A stretch of 64,000 bases of DNA, taken from contig CBDBON010000003.1 of assembly GCA_965208395.1 (NCBI GenBank), positions 496,001-560,000 on the forward strand, read 5' to 3'. This document shows positions 51,108 to 60,100 of this stretch, one piece after another (the first letter of the stretch is position 1; every line of letters starts with the position of its first letter). The DNA is from CBDBON01 sp965208395. Lineage in GTDB: Bacteria > Chloroflexota > Dehalococcoidia > Lucifugimonadales > CBDBON01. The notes beneath the pieces are model-generated. The model was not told the DNA's origin. It saw nothing but the letters and a program-made list of their open reading frames with translations, and did no database searches. Position numbers and translations under genes: made by a program.

Positions 51108-54100
51108 TCACTCTCGTCTCGACACTCCCAGCAGGGCCTGCGCGCCCTCGATATCGTGACTCTGGACGTAGGCGCCCCCGGCAGGAGGGCCGCTCACCAG
51201 GTCGTCGGAAAGAGTCTCCCGCCGTATGTAGTCTCCATACGAGGCTACGACCTGGTCCATCTCTCCGCCGGCCTGGCAGGACGTAACGATGTGGTCCGCT
51301 ATGTCGAATCCGGCGTCCCGCCGCATGTTCTGAATCCGGTGGACCAGCTCGCGGGCCATGCCCTCCAGCCTCAGCTCGGGGCTCACCTCCGGCGTCACCG
51401 CAACGGTATACCCACCGTCCGACGCGGGAGAATACCCCTCGACCGGCGTCTGAGTCACCAGCACCTCTTCCGGCAGGAGCGCGTAGTCGGGCAGCGCGAT
51501 CTCCTTCCCCTGCTCGACGAGTGCCGCTACCTCACCCGGATAGAGCGCGGAGAGCTGGGCCACTATCCTCGGCACCTCGCGGCCGTATTTCGGACCGAGC
51601 GCCCTGAAGTCGGGTCTGATCTCATACATGAAGATACCTCCCACCTCGCCCGCGTCCCGGACCGTCTTGACGTTGAGCTCGTCTCTCAACTGCTCCTCGA
51701 TGTCGGAAAGGTGGAGACGCTCGGACTGGGTCGGGACGCTCACCACCGCCTCGGCCAGCGGCTGGCGCACCTTGATCCCGGCCCTGCTGCGGGCCGATCG
51801 CCCCAGGCTGGAGAGACGCATCGCGAGCCGGGTCGCCTCCGTCAGGCGGGTGTCCACGGCCGACCGGTCGGCCACGGGATAGGAGTCGAGATGCACGCTC
51901 TCGGCTTGGCCGTTCGCAGGCCGGACGAGGTTCCGGTAGATCGACTCGGTGACGAATGGCATCACGGGCGCAAGGAGCCTCACCAAGGTCGTCAGGCATT
52001 CGTAGAGCGTGGAATATGCGGACAGCTTGTCCCTGTCGCCGGAGGGATCCGGGCCGCTGAGCAGCCCGCTCTTCCAGAACCGGCGCCGGCTGCGCCGCAC
52101 GTACCAGTTGGACAGATAGTCGACGAACCGTTCGGCGCGCAGGGCGGCCCTGTCCGGCGCGAACGCTTCGAAATCCTCGGTGACGCCCGCTACCAGACTG
52201 TTTAGCTCAGACACTATCCAACGGTCGAGCTCCGCCCGCTCCGACAGGGGCGGAGGAGCAGTGGACGGATCGTATCGGTCTATGTTGGCGTAGGTGACAA
52301 AGAAGGAGTACACGTTCCACAGCGGGATGATGAAGCGTCTTCGCACCTCGTCGGCCGCACCGTATCCGAAGTTGAGGTTCGCTGCCGGGTTCTGGCGCGT
52401 GTAGAGCCATCTCATCGTGTCGACGCCCATCCTCTCCGCGCCGTCCTCGAACCAGATGGCGTTCCCCTTGCTCTTGTGCATCTCCTCGCCCTTCTCGTCA
52501 CGCATGGTCGCGTAGCTGAAGATCGCGCGCGTGGGCTCCGATCCCTCGAGGGCGGTGCTCATCGTCAACAGCGAGTAGAACCAGTTCCTGAACTGGCCCG
52601 GGAAGCTCTCCGATATCCAGTCGGCCGGGAACCACTGCCCCCACTCCTCCTTGTCATGTCGGTATCCGAGAGTGGAAAAGGGGACGATCCCGGCGTCCAG
52701 CCACGGGTTGCCGACGTCCCCTATGCGGGAGACGGCCTCGCCACAGGCGGAGCAAGAGATCTTGACCGCGTCGATCCAGGGCCTGTGGGGGGAGCGCCCT
52801 TCGAACTCGTCCCACCCCTCCACCGCCCGCTCGCGCAGCTCCGACTCGCTGCCAACGACGTCGAAGCTGCCGCAGTCGCACTTGTAGATAGGCAGTGCGA
52901 GCCCCCAGTAACGCTTCTTCGAGATCATCCAGTCGTCCATGTTGCGCAGCCAGTCCAACTCGCGCTCCAGGCCGAACTCGGGTATCCAGCGTATCTTCCG
53001 GGCCGACTCGGCGATCATTCCCCTTAGCTCGTCCATCGATATGAACCACTCGTCGACCAGCCGGAAGACGAGCTCCGAGCCACACCGCCAGCACGTCGGG
53101 TAGCGGTGGGTGTACTCCTCGAGGTGGTAGAGAACGCCCTTCTCCCTCAGGCTGGCGTATATCGGCTCGTTGGACTCGTAGACGCTCTTTCCGGTGAGCC
53201 ATGCGAAGCTATCCACGAAGTCGCCGAACTCGTCGAGAGGTGCGATCACGGCAAGATCGTGCTCCGCGCCAAGAGCGAAGTCCTCGCGCCCGGCCCCCGG
53301 CGCGCTGTGGACGATGCCCGTGCCCTCCGTCTCGCTCACCTCGTCCCACGGAACTACCCTGTGTTCCACGCCAGCCTGCGCCGGAAACTCGTCGAAGGGG
53401 CCGCGGTAGCGGAGACCCACCAGCTCACTGCCCTGCATCCTGCCGAGCACCCTGTACTCGCCCCGGAGAACCGACACGCGGGACTCCATCACGTAGACAA
53501 TCTCCCCGCCCTGCTCGGCCCTGACATAAGTACGCTCCGGGTGGACGGCGGCCGCTACGTTGGACGTGAGGGTCCACGGGGTGGTGGTCCAGACGAGCAG
53601 CGACTCCCCATCCATGCCCTCAATGGGGAAGCGCACGTAGAGACCCGGATGGACGATCTCCTGGTATCCCTCGGTGACGATCTCGTGTTCCGACAGACCG
53701 GTGCCGCAGCGCGGACACCAGGGCATCACGTCCCTACCCTGGTATATCCAGCCCCGCTCGTGGCACGTCTTCAGGAACGCCCAGATCGTGTAGTTATTCT
53801 CGTCGGCCATCGTATGGTAGGAGTCGTCCCAGTCCATCCACTGGGCGAGACGGATCGACTGCTGAGTGATGACGTCCGCGAATCTCTTCACGCGCTGCTT
53901 GCACAGGTCCACGAACCTGTCTATCCCGTACGACTCGATATCGCGCTTCGACTGGAATCCGAGCTCCTTCTCGACCTCGACCTCAATCCAGAGCCCCTGG
54001 CCGTCGAAGCCGTTCTGGTAGCGCTGCCTGAAGCCCTGCATCGTCTTGAAGCGCAGGAACAGGTCCTTGTACGTCCGGCCCCAAGCGTGGTGGACCCCCA

Positions 54101-54263
54101 TCGGGTTGTTGGCGGTGATTGGCCCGTCGATGAACGAGAACCTCTTCTCCGATGCGTCGTTGCGGGCAAGATATCTCTTGACGATATCCCTCTCCGACCA
54201 CCACTGGAGAGTGTCCCTCTCCATCTGAACGAAGTCGACCTTGGACGGCACCGGCGTGAACAT
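51108..54263 (-). CDS. ileS: isoleucyl-tRNA synthetase
   Basis: A 1051-residue class I synthetase charging tRNA-Ile. PMGVHHAWGR contains the HIGH equivalent (GVHHAWG), and MHKSKGN is the KMSKS equivalent. The CP1 editing domain is present, along with cysteine pairs CPRCGTGLS, CWRCGSEL and CSAC in the catalytic half and the C-terminal anticodon helices. Length and layout match the long IleRS type (about 1050 residues) found in eukaryotes and some bacteria. Upstream is a T-box leader. Confidence 0.97.
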   Translation of the reverse strand: MFTPVPSKVDFVQMERDTLQWWSERDIVKRYLARNDASEKRFSFIDGPITANNPMGVHHAWGRTYKDLFLRFKTMQGFRQRYQNGFDGQGLWIEVEVEKELGFQSKRDIESYGIDRFVDLCKQRVKRFADVITQQSIRLAQWMDWDDSYHTMADENNYTIWAFLKTCHERGWIYQGRDVMPWCPRCGTGLSEHEIVTEGYQEIVHPGLYVRFPIEGMDGESLLVWTTTPWTLTSNVAAAVHPERTYVRAEQGGEIVYVMESRVSVLRGEYRVLGRMQGSELVGLRYRGPFDEFPAQAGVEHRVVPWDEVSETEGTGIVHSAPGAGREDFALGAEHDLAVIAPLDEFGDFVDSFAWLTGKSVYESNEPIYASLREKGVLYHLEEYTHRYPTCWRCGSELVFRLVDEWFISMDELRGMIAESARKIRWIPEFGLERELDWLRNMDDWMISKKRYWGLALPIYKCDCGSFDVVGSESELRERAVEGWDEFEGRSPHRPWIDAVKISCSACGEAVSRIGDVGNPWLDAGIVPFSTLGYRHDKEEWGQWFPADWISESFPGQFRNWFYSLLTMSTALEGSEPTRAIFSYATMRDEKGEEMHKSKGNAIWFEDGAERMGVDTMRWLYTRQNPAANLNFGYGAADEVRRRFIIPLWNVYSFFVTYANIDRYDPSTAPPPLSERAELDRWIVSELNSLVAGVTEDFEAFAPDRAALRAERFVDYLSNWYVRRSRRRFWKSGLLSGPDPSGDRDKLSAYSTLYECLTTLVRLLAPVMPFVTESIYRNLVRPANGQAESVHLDSYPVADRSAVDTRLTEATRLAMRLSSLGRSARSRAGIKVRQPLAEAVVSVPTQSERLHLSDIEEQLRDELNVKTVRDAGEVGGIFMYEIRPDFRALGPKYGREVPRIVAQLSALYPGEVAALVEQGKEIALPDYALLPEEVLVTQTPVEGYSPASDGGYTVAVTPEVSPELRLEGMARELVHRIQNMRRDAGFDIADHIVTSCQAGGEMDQVVASYGDYIRRETLSDDLVSGPPAGGAYVQSHDIEGAQALLGVSRRE

Positions 54264-54284
54264 CTTTTCTTTCTCCTGATCAGA

Positions 54285-54328
54285 CCGTCATTCCCGACCA
54301 AATCGTCATCCCCGCGAGAGCGGGAACC
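54285..54328 (+). repeat. REP-like palindromic intergenic repeat
   Basis: The sequence GTCATTCCCG, then GTCATCCCCGCGAGAGCGGG, contains a CCCGC/GCGGG stem and matches the widespread GTCATTCCCGCGnnAGCGGGAATCC class of bacterial intergenic repeats. It lies in the ileS leader between the T-box terminator and the start codon. Confidence 0.5.
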
Positions 54329-54343
54329 ATCTCTCCTCTCCAA

Positions 54344-54607
54344 CAAAAAAACCCGTCCCTTCGAAGGGACGGGCTCATCTCACCCGCGATACCACCCTAG
54401 CTTCCGCGACTACGTCGCGACACTCATTGGAGTACTATCATACTCCCGCCCGCGCTAACGTTGGGCGAGTCCGGCGGGGCCTACTGGGTCGAAACCGTTC
54501 GGTCCGCGGCTCGGGAGGGATGTTCACCGGGCAGGCCTGCGTCTGCTTCCACCGTACCAGACTCGCTCTGCGTCCTGTCCCGGATACTCGTCTCCGTCTT
54601 CGCCGTT
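54344..54607 (-). promoter_or_regulatory. T-box riboswitch controlling ileS
   Basis: On the minus strand the leader carries the T-box core AGGGTGGTATCGCGGG (54398-54383), which pairs with the antiterminator bulge and the tRNA CCA end, and is followed by a GC hairpin and a T run, the terminator. A stem I-like region includes GAGTATCCGGGAC (AG-bulge). An ATC triplet in GAACATCCC (54521-54519) is the likely specifier for isoleucine. Uncharged tRNA-Ile should bind and favour antitermination. Distances are typical of bacterial T-boxes. Confidence 0.88.
54345..54374 (-). terminator. T-box intrinsic terminator
   Basis: On the minus strand: CCCGTCCC, TTCG loop region, GGGACGGG, then seven T residues. 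It forms the competing structure of the ileS T-box. Confidence 0.85.
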
Positions 54608-54613
54608 GGAATT

Positions 54614-54643
54614 AGGCTAGTCGAGAGCGAAGGCCGGTGTCAA
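54614..54643 (-). promoter_or_regulatory. promoter of the ileS leader
   Basis: On the minus strand a perfect TTGACA (54643-54638), an 18-base spacer and TAGCCT (54619-54614). It would start transcription just before the T-box leader. Confidence 0.55.
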
Positions 54644-54668
54644 GCGCAGCTCCATCGAGTGGCTGATG

Positions 54669-55247
54669 CTACCCTCCGTCTGACGGAAACGGGTCCTCCT
54701 CGCTGGCCAAGGCTTGCGACTCCCGTATGGACAGTCCCCTCTTGGTCTTGTCTCCCCAGAGGCTCTTGACGTATGTGAGCACTTCGACTATCTCCTGGTG
54801 GCTGAGCTGGTCGCCAAACGACGGCATGGCGCTCTTGAAGCTCGGATAGCGAGGATCTTCGAGAATCTGCCCACCCTGGCCCACAATGCGGTACAGGAGG
54901 CCGTCCGCGTGGTGCCAGGTGTGTCCGTCGCCATTGAGAGGCGGCGCCGGCAGTGTGCCGTCTCTCTTCCTGACGTGCCAGTCGGTCTGTCCTTCGCCGT
55001 CTACTCCATGACATGCAGCGCAGTTCGAGGCGAACAGCTCCCGACCTGCTTCGACGTCCTCCAAGATGGGGGCGCCACTGGGCGGCGCAACGTCTCCACC
55101 GGGAGAAGATGAGCATGCTGCTGACAGGACCGTGGCAAGTATCAGCGTGGCAAGAGCGGCAGCGCGGTATGCGGCTCCCACACCTGCGGAGTCGGCGTGT
55201 CGAGCTCTTGCCGGGGTACTTCCCCGTGGTCCAGGAACGTCGTTCAC
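54669..55247 (-). CDS. lipoprotein cytochrome c
   Basis: A 192-residue class I cytochrome c. A hydrophobic segment ends in LSAAC (lipobox), so the protein should be anchored outside the membrane. The heme motif is CAACH within FASNCAACHG; SAMPSFG supplies the distal Met. The GTG at 55245-55247 is the best start in the frame, but its ribosome site is weak. Another lipoprotein cytochrome follows upstream. It may carry electrons for a periplasmic or terminal oxidase chain. Confidence 0.88.
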   Translation of the reverse strand: MNDVPGPRGSTPARARHADSAGVGAAYRAAALATLILATVLSAACSSSPGGDVAPPSGAPILEDVEAGRELFASNCAACHGVDGEGQTDWHVRKRDGTLPAPPLNGDGHTWHHADGLLYRIVGQGGQILEDPRYPSFKSAMPSFGDQLSHQEIVEVLTYVKSLWGDKTKRGLSIRESQALASEEDPFPSDGG

Positions 55248-55283
55248 CGTAGTGGAGCGCTCTCGAAGTTGACTCGAACCGGC

Positions 55284-55757
55284 TCAGCAGACGGTTGAGA
55301 AGGCATCCCCTTCGAAGATGCCGTCTGCGCGCTGCGCCTCCCGGATGTAGCAGATGATCTCTTCCACCTCATCCGAGGAGACGTCGGCTACGGGAGCCAT
55401 ATCGCCGAAGAGCCAGTGGTGCTGCTTCACTCCCTGACGCACCGCATTGCGAATGCTGAAGTCCGGGTGGTGGCTAGGGTGGTAGATTCTGTCGATCAGA
55501 GGAGGGCCCTGGCTGGTCCCTGTAGCACCCACGCCGTGACAGACCGAGCAGTTCGCATTGAACAGCTCCTCGCCTGCGCGCGCGGTCTCTGACAGGGCTG
55601 ACTCCGTTACCGGAGCCCCTTCTGAGCCCTTGGACTCTGTAGTAGCGCGTTGGGGGGCACTCTCTCCGCCACATGCGACCATCGTGAGCAGAATAGTAAT
55701 CACCACTATGATGGTGTAGACGAAGAGCCTGCCTGTAGAGCTTCCACCTCTAGTCAT
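55284..55757 (-). CDS. lipoprotein cytochrome c
   Basis: A 157-residue cytochrome c. A transmembrane/lipoprotein signal (VYTIIVVITILLTMVAC) precedes a Ser/Thr/Ala linker. The heme motif is CSVCH within NANCSVCHG; GDMAPVAD provides the likely distal Met. The start ATG 55755-55757 is preceded by AAAGGAGGCT; an extended frame to 55793 has no such site. It lies 36 bases upstream of the other cytochrome gene and the two are likely co-expressed. Confidence 0.88.
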   Translation of the reverse strand: MTRGGSSTGRLFVYTIIVVITILLTMVACGGESAPQRATTESKGSEGAPVTESALSETARAGEELFNANCSVCHGVGATGTSQGPPLIDRIYHPSHHPDFSIRNAVRQGVKQHHWLFGDMAPVADVSSDEVEEIICYIREAQRADGIFEGDAFSTVC

Positions 55758-55850
55758 AGCCTCCTTTGAGGACGCATGAGTGCAGGTACACATCTCGAAG
55801 ACGGTTCTGTCTGCAGGTCGGCTGGCCGTCGAAAGAGCTCTCCCCTACCC

Positions 55851-56294
55851 CTAGCTCTCCAGCGTCGCTTCTACGCTCAGCGCGACGTTGCCCTTCAGCG
55901 CTCCGGAGATGGGGCAACCATCTTTTGCACCCTCAGCCGCCTCGCGGAATCCGGCCTCGTCCAGGCCCGGCACCCGGCCCCTTACCGTAAGCGCGCTGGA
56001 TGACACCTTCCATCCGCCCTCGACCTGCTCGAAGGTCACCGCTGCGCTCACCTCCAGCCTCTCGGGAGGCGTGCCGTTCCCGCCCAGGCCCGCCGACAGC
56101 GCCATCGCGAAGCAGCTCGCATGCGCCGACGCCACCAGCTCCTCAGGGCTTGTCTGTCCGTTGGCCGCCTCCGACCGTGTCGCCCAGCTCACCGGAAGGT
56201 CGCTGAACGCACCGCTCGTCGATGCGCTGACCGCGCCGCTTCCTGACATCAGGTCCCCGTTCCATACCACCGTCGCCTGCCGTCTGGCCGCCAT
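55851..56294 (-). CDS. OsmC family peroxide-resistance protein
   Basis: A 147-residue OsmC/Ohr-type protein that reduces organic peroxides with two cysteines. SCFAMALS carries the first Cys and GCPISGAL the second; TSPEELVASAHASC is the family block. The ATG at 56292-56294 follows GGGGGACAGGC; a longer frame to 56387 has no support. Closest in layout to OsmC rather than Ohr. Confidence 0.92.
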   Translation of the reverse strand: MAARRQATVVWNGDLMSGSGAVSASTSGAFSDLPVSWATRSEAANGQTSPEELVASAHASCFAMALSAGLGGNGTPPERLEVSAAVTFEQVEGGWKVSSSALTVRGRVPGLDEAGFREAAEGAKDGCPISGALKGNVALSVEATLES

Positions 56295-56430
56295 GCCTGT
56301 CCCCCTCTTGAATGGTAGTCCGAGAAGCCTCTCCTCGGATGTGAAGAGGATACGGTCTGGAAAGGCTGATTGCAACGACGGAACCATCCGGGAGATGGGG
56401 AGGCCCTCAACTCTGAACAGGACTGCGCGG

Positions 56431-56460
56431 TTGTACCCCTAGCGACCGATATGCTATCTT
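56431..56460 (+). promoter_or_regulatory. promoter of the sdh cluster
   Basis: TTGTAC at 56431-56436, an 18-base spacer and TATCTT at 56455-56460, about 35 bases before the sdhA ATG. Confidence 0.5.
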
Positions 56461-56494
56461 CCTGTCGCCATCTTCCGGCCATGGAAGCTTGCGA

Positions 56495-58171
56495 ATGCTA
56501 GACCACGACGTGCTTATCATAGGGGCCGGCCTCGCGGGAATGCGGGCTGCCCTCGCCGCACGCGACAGCGGCGTCGACGTGGCCGTTGTCACCAAGGTCC
56601 ACCCCGTCCGGAGCCACTCCAACGCAGCCCAGGGAGGCATCAACGCCGCTCTCACCGACCGCGGCGACGACTGGCGGGACCACGCCTACGATACGGTGAA
56701 GGGCAGCGATTTCCTTGGCGACCAGGACGCCATCGAGATCATGTGCCGGGAGGCCGGCGACGAGGTGATCGCCGCCGAGCACATGGGAGTCATCTTCAAC
56801 CGGGACGAACAGGGACGGCTGGGAACGCGCGCCTTCGGAGGCCAGAGGCAGGCCCGCACCTTCTTCGTCGCCGACTTCACGGGCCAGGCCCTGCTCCACG
56901 TCCTGTACGAGCAGATAATCAAGGCCGGCGTGCGAGTTTACGAGGAGTGGTTCGTCCTCTCTCTCATAGTGGAGGACGGCGAGTGCGGCGGCGCCGTGAT
57001 GATGGAGATCAGGACAGGCGACATCCACGTCGTGCGGGCGAAGGCGGTCATCATGGCCGCCGGCGGGCTGGGCAGGGTGTTCGAGCCCAGCACCAACGCG
57101 CTGATCTGCACGGGTGACGGGATGGCGCTCGGCTACAGGGCAGGCGCTCCGCTCATGGACATGGAGATGGTCCAGTATCATCCCACCACCCTCAAAGGAA
57201 GCGGTGTGCTGATCACCGAAGGGGCGAGGGGCGAGGGCGCCCATCTGCTCAACGCCGACGGCGAGCGGTTCATGGAGCGGTACGCGCCCAACATGATGGA
57301 GCTCGCGTCCAGGGACGTCGTGTCCCGCGCGGAACAGACCGAGATCGACGAGGGGCGGGGCGTGGATGGCTGCGTGCTGCTCGACTGCCGCCACCTGGGC
57401 AAGCAGGTGATCAGGGAGCGGCTGTCCCAGATTCTGGAGATCGCGCGGGACTTCGCCAGCGTCGACATCATGGAGAAGCCGATACCGATCCAGCCCGGTA
57501 TGCACTACCAGATGGGCGGGGTAAAGACCGATGTCAACGGGCTGACTCCCCTGCCCGGGCTATACGCCGCCGGAGAGGCGGCGTGCGTGAGTGTGCATGG
57601 GGGCAACCGGCTCGGCGCTAATTCGCTGCTCGACACCCTCGTGTTCGGACGGCGTTCCGGCGAGCACGCGTCGGACATGGTGCGGAGGACGCCGCACAAG
57701 CCGATCACGGACGAAGCGGCCGATGGCGACCGCCAGTTCATACGTGGCCTGCTCGACAACAGCTCCAACGGCGACATGTTCGGTAAGCTGCGCCTCGACC
57801 TCGGCCGGACGATGAACCGCCACCTTGCCGTCTTCAGAGACCATGGCGGAATCGAGACGGCGATTGTGGAGATCAGGGCCATCAGGGAACGCTTCCGGGA
57901 CGTCTCGGTCCCGGACAAGGGAAAGACCTTCAACACCAACCTGCTGTTCACACTGGAGCTTGGGTTCATGATCGACTGCGCGGAGACGATCGCCGTAAGC
58001 GCGCTGGAGCGCACCGAGAGCCGGGGAGCGCACACGAGGACGGACATGCCCGACCGCGACGATGAGAGCTGGCTCAGGCACATCCTGGTCACGCAGGGAA
58101 CGGACGGCCCGCAGTTAGAGCATCTGCCGGTCGTCATCACGCAGTGGAGCCCGGAGGTACGCAGCTACTGA
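56495..58171 (+). CDS. sdhA: succinate dehydrogenase/fumarate reductase flavoprotein subunit
   Basis: A 558-residue flavoprotein oxidising succinate to fumarate in the TCA cycle. It shows VLIIGAGLAGMRAALAA (FAD), RSHSNAAQGGINAAL with the His for covalent FAD (SHSNAAQGG), the catalytic QYHPTTLKGSGVLITEG and RGEGAHLLN, and ASRDVVSRA. The ATG at 56495 is preferred over a TTG two codons earlier. The stop overlaps the sdhB start as TGATG, coupling the two. Confidence 0.96.
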   Translation: MLDHDVLIIGAGLAGMRAALAARDSGVDVAVVTKVHPVRSHSNAAQGGINAALTDRGDDWRDHAYDTVKGSDFLGDQDAIEIMCREAGDEVIAAEHMGVIFNRDEQGRLGTRAFGGQRQARTFFVADFTGQALLHVLYEQIIKAGVRVYEEWFVLSLIVEDGECGGAVMMEIRTGDIHVVRAKAVIMAAGGLGRVFEPSTNALICTGDGMALGYRAGAPLMDMEMVQYHPTTLKGSGVLITEGARGEGAHLLNADGERFMERYAPNMMELASRDVVSRAEQTEIDEGRGVDGCVLLDCRHLGKQVIRERLSQILEIARDFASVDIMEKPIPIQPGMHYQMGGVKTDVNGLTPLPGLYAAGEAACVSVHGGNRLGANSLLDTLVFGRRSGEHASDMVRRTPHKPITDEAADGDRQFIRGLLDNSSNGDMFGKLRLDLGRTMNRHLAVFRDHGGIETAIVEIRAIRERFRDVSVPDKGKTFNTNLLFTLELGFMIDCAETIAVSALERTESRGAHTRTDMPDRDDESWLRHILVTQGTDGPQLEHLPVVITQWSPEVRSY

Positions 58172-59124
58172 TGCGAGCGACTCTGCAGGTAAAGCGCTTC
58201 AACCCGGACGAGTCCGGAGCCGACTCCTACTACCAGGACTACACCGTCGAGATGGACGAATCGGCGACGGTGCTGGACTGCCTCATCAAGATACGGGAGG
58301 AGGTTGACGGCACGCTTGCCCTGAGATGCTCCTGCCGCAGCGCCATCTGCGGCTCATGCGCCATGAGGGTCAACGGACAAGCTGCCCTCGCCTGCAACAC
58401 CAGGCTGTCGGACGCGGCGGCCAACGGCGGCACGGCAGTGATCGAGCCTGCCGGCAACCTCGAAGTAATCAAGGACCTCGTAGTCGACTTCAAGCCGTTC
58501 TGGGACAAGGTCAGAGCGGTGGAGCCGTGGCTGCAAAACCGCGGCCCGGAGCCGGAGGCCGAATACGTAGCACCCAACGAGGACATGCTGCATCTGGCCG
58601 AAGTGATGAGCTGCATCATGTGCGGCGCCTGCGTCTCGGACTGCACGGTCCTAGAGGTTGACGACAACTTCCTCGGCCCGGCCGCGCTGGCCAAGGCATA
58701 CCGTTTCGTCGCCGACCCCCGCGACGACGAAGACTCGGAGCGGCTGGACGCGCTGAACGAGTATGGAGGCGTCTGGGACTGCACTCGATGCATGCAGTGC
58801 GTCGAGGTCTGTCCAAAGGGTGTCGCGCCGATGGACCGGATCATGTCTCTCCGGGACAGCGCCATGGAGGCGGGACACACGAACTCCTATGGAGCCCGGC
58901 ACGCCGCCGCCTTCGCCGACTCGGTCGGTCACAGCGGATGGCTGGACGAGCTGAGGCTGCCGATCAAGACGTTCGGTATGTTCAACATCAGGGAGATGCT
59001 GAAGCTGTTGCCAGTAGGCGTGAGGGCGCAGCTCGCCGGCAAGAGGCCGCCTATCTTCCACAAGAGCATCCCCGGCGTGGAGAATGTCCGGCGTCTCTTC
59101 GAAAAGGCGGACAACAGACAATGA
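58171..59124 (+). CDS. sdhB: succinate dehydrogenase iron-sulfur subunit, long form
   Basis: A 317-residue iron-sulfur subunit. The [2Fe-2S] ligands are CSCRSAICGSC and a following Cys; CIMCGACVSDC and CTRCMQCVEVCPKG hold the [4Fe-4S] and [3Fe-4S]/[4Fe-4S] clusters. It is about 70 residues longer than common SdhB because of a C-terminal tail (LPIKTFGMFNIREMLKLL onward). That tail is seen in class E/CCG-linked versions. The ATG overlaps the sdhA stop. Confidence 0.95.
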   Translation: MRATLQVKRFNPDESGADSYYQDYTVEMDESATVLDCLIKIREEVDGTLALRCSCRSAICGSCAMRVNGQAALACNTRLSDAAANGGTAVIEPAGNLEVIKDLVVDFKPFWDKVRAVEPWLQNRGPEPEAEYVAPNEDMLHLAEVMSCIMCGACVSDCTVLEVDDNFLGPAALAKAYRFVADPRDDEDSERLDALNEYGGVWDCTRCMQCVEVCPKGVAPMDRIMSLRDSAMEAGHTNSYGARHAAAFADSVGHSGWLDELRLPIKTFGMFNIREMLKLLPVGVRAQLAGKRPPIFHKSIPGVENVRRLFEKADNRQ

Positions 59125-59140
59125 GTGACCTGCAAAACCC

Positions 59141-59162
59141 TTTCCCCCGCCCGAGGGGGAAG
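59141..59162 (+). repeat. hairpin between sdhB and the CCG subunit gene
   Basis: TTTCCCCC pairs with GGGGGAAG around a 6-base loop, followed by a second G-rich run. No T tract follows, so it is more likely a processing or repeat element than a terminator. Similar CT-rich hairpins lie at 46044-46069. Confidence 0.4.
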
Positions 59163-59194
59163 ATTGAGAGGGGGACCGACTCTAACCGGTAACC

Positions 59195-60082
59195 ATGAAA
59201 TACGCCTTCTATCCCGGATGCGTCGCGCGCGGTGCCTGCCCTGAGTTGTATGCCGCTACGATTGAGGTGTGCCGCCGGCTCGGCATCGAGCTCGACTCCG
59301 ACGCGATGAGCGGCGCCTCCTGTACGGGCTCAGGCGTCCTCCAGGAGAAGAACCAGCGTCTCGGCGACACCCTCAACGCGCGTAACTTCGCGCTCGCGGA
59401 GGCATCCGGGCTCCCGCTCATGACCATATGCAGCACCTGCCAGGGGGTCATGTCCCAGGCGAAGGCTCGTCTCGATCAGGACGCCGCCTACAGGGCGGAG
59501 GTCAACGCCGAGCTCGCTGAGGAGGGACTCGAATACTCCGGCGCGGCCGACCCCAGGCATCTGCTCTGGATCCTGCTTGAGGATGTCGGATTGGACAGGC
59601 TCAGGAAGGAAATCGTCCGGCCGCTCACAGGGTTCAGGGTCGCTCCGTTCTACGGGTGCTACATAGTCCGCCCCTCCGCAGCGCTCGGATTCGAGGAGCA
59701 CCCGGACCGCCAGGACTCGCTGGAGCAGGTGATCGAGGCGGTCGGCGCGGAGGTGGTGGACTTCCCCGGCAAGACCCTGTGCTGCGGCTTTCCCATCCTG
59801 ACCATCAACCAGACCAACTCGGTGAAGATGGTCGCGAACCACACCCTGGACGCCAAGGGAAAGGGCGCGATGGCGATGGTAACGCCTTGCCCGCTATGTC
59901 ACCTGAACTTGGACGGATACCAACCCACGGCGGCCGCGGCGGCGAAGACGCCGATAGACCTGCCCATAATCCACCTCCCACAACTGCTCGGCTTGGCTAT
60001 GGGAGTGGACCCGAAGGCGATGCGCCTCAACCGGCACATCGTGTCGACCCGGCGCCTCGTCTCCGAGCTGGCCCTGGCCTAG
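59195..60082 (+). CDS. CCG-domain succinate:quinone reductase subunit (SdhE/HdrB-like)
   Basis: A 295-residue protein with two CCG domains. The first holds CVARGACPELY, SGASCTGSGV and CSTCQGVM; the second GCYIVRPS, TLCCGFPIL and TPCPLCHLNLD. These cysteines normally bind a noncubane [4Fe-4S] cluster, as in HdrB and the SdhE of class E succinate dehydrogenases, which use this subunit instead of a heme b membrane anchor. It lies 70 bases after sdhB on the same strand. No SdhC/D-like membrane proteins follow, so it probably completes the complex. Confidence 0.9.
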   Translation: MKYAFYPGCVARGACPELYAATIEVCRRLGIELDSDAMSGASCTGSGVLQEKNQRLGDTLNARNFALAEASGLPLMTICSTCQGVMSQAKARLDQDAAYRAEVNAELAEEGLEYSGAADPRHLLWILLEDVGLDRLRKEIVRPLTGFRVAPFYGCYIVRPSAALGFEEHPDRQDSLEQVIEAVGAEVVDFPGKTLCCGFPILTINQTNSVKMVANHTLDAKGKGAMAMVTPCPLCHLNLDGYQPTAAAAAKTPIDLPIIHLPQLLGLAMGVDPKAMRLNRHIVSTRRLVSELALA

Positions 60083-60100
60083 CAGATAGGCGTACTGCGG

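Noticed and set aside
53106..54458. A 450-codon + strand frame opposite ileS and the T-box
   Set aside because: Runs through the T-box leader and ileS in antisense; not a gene.
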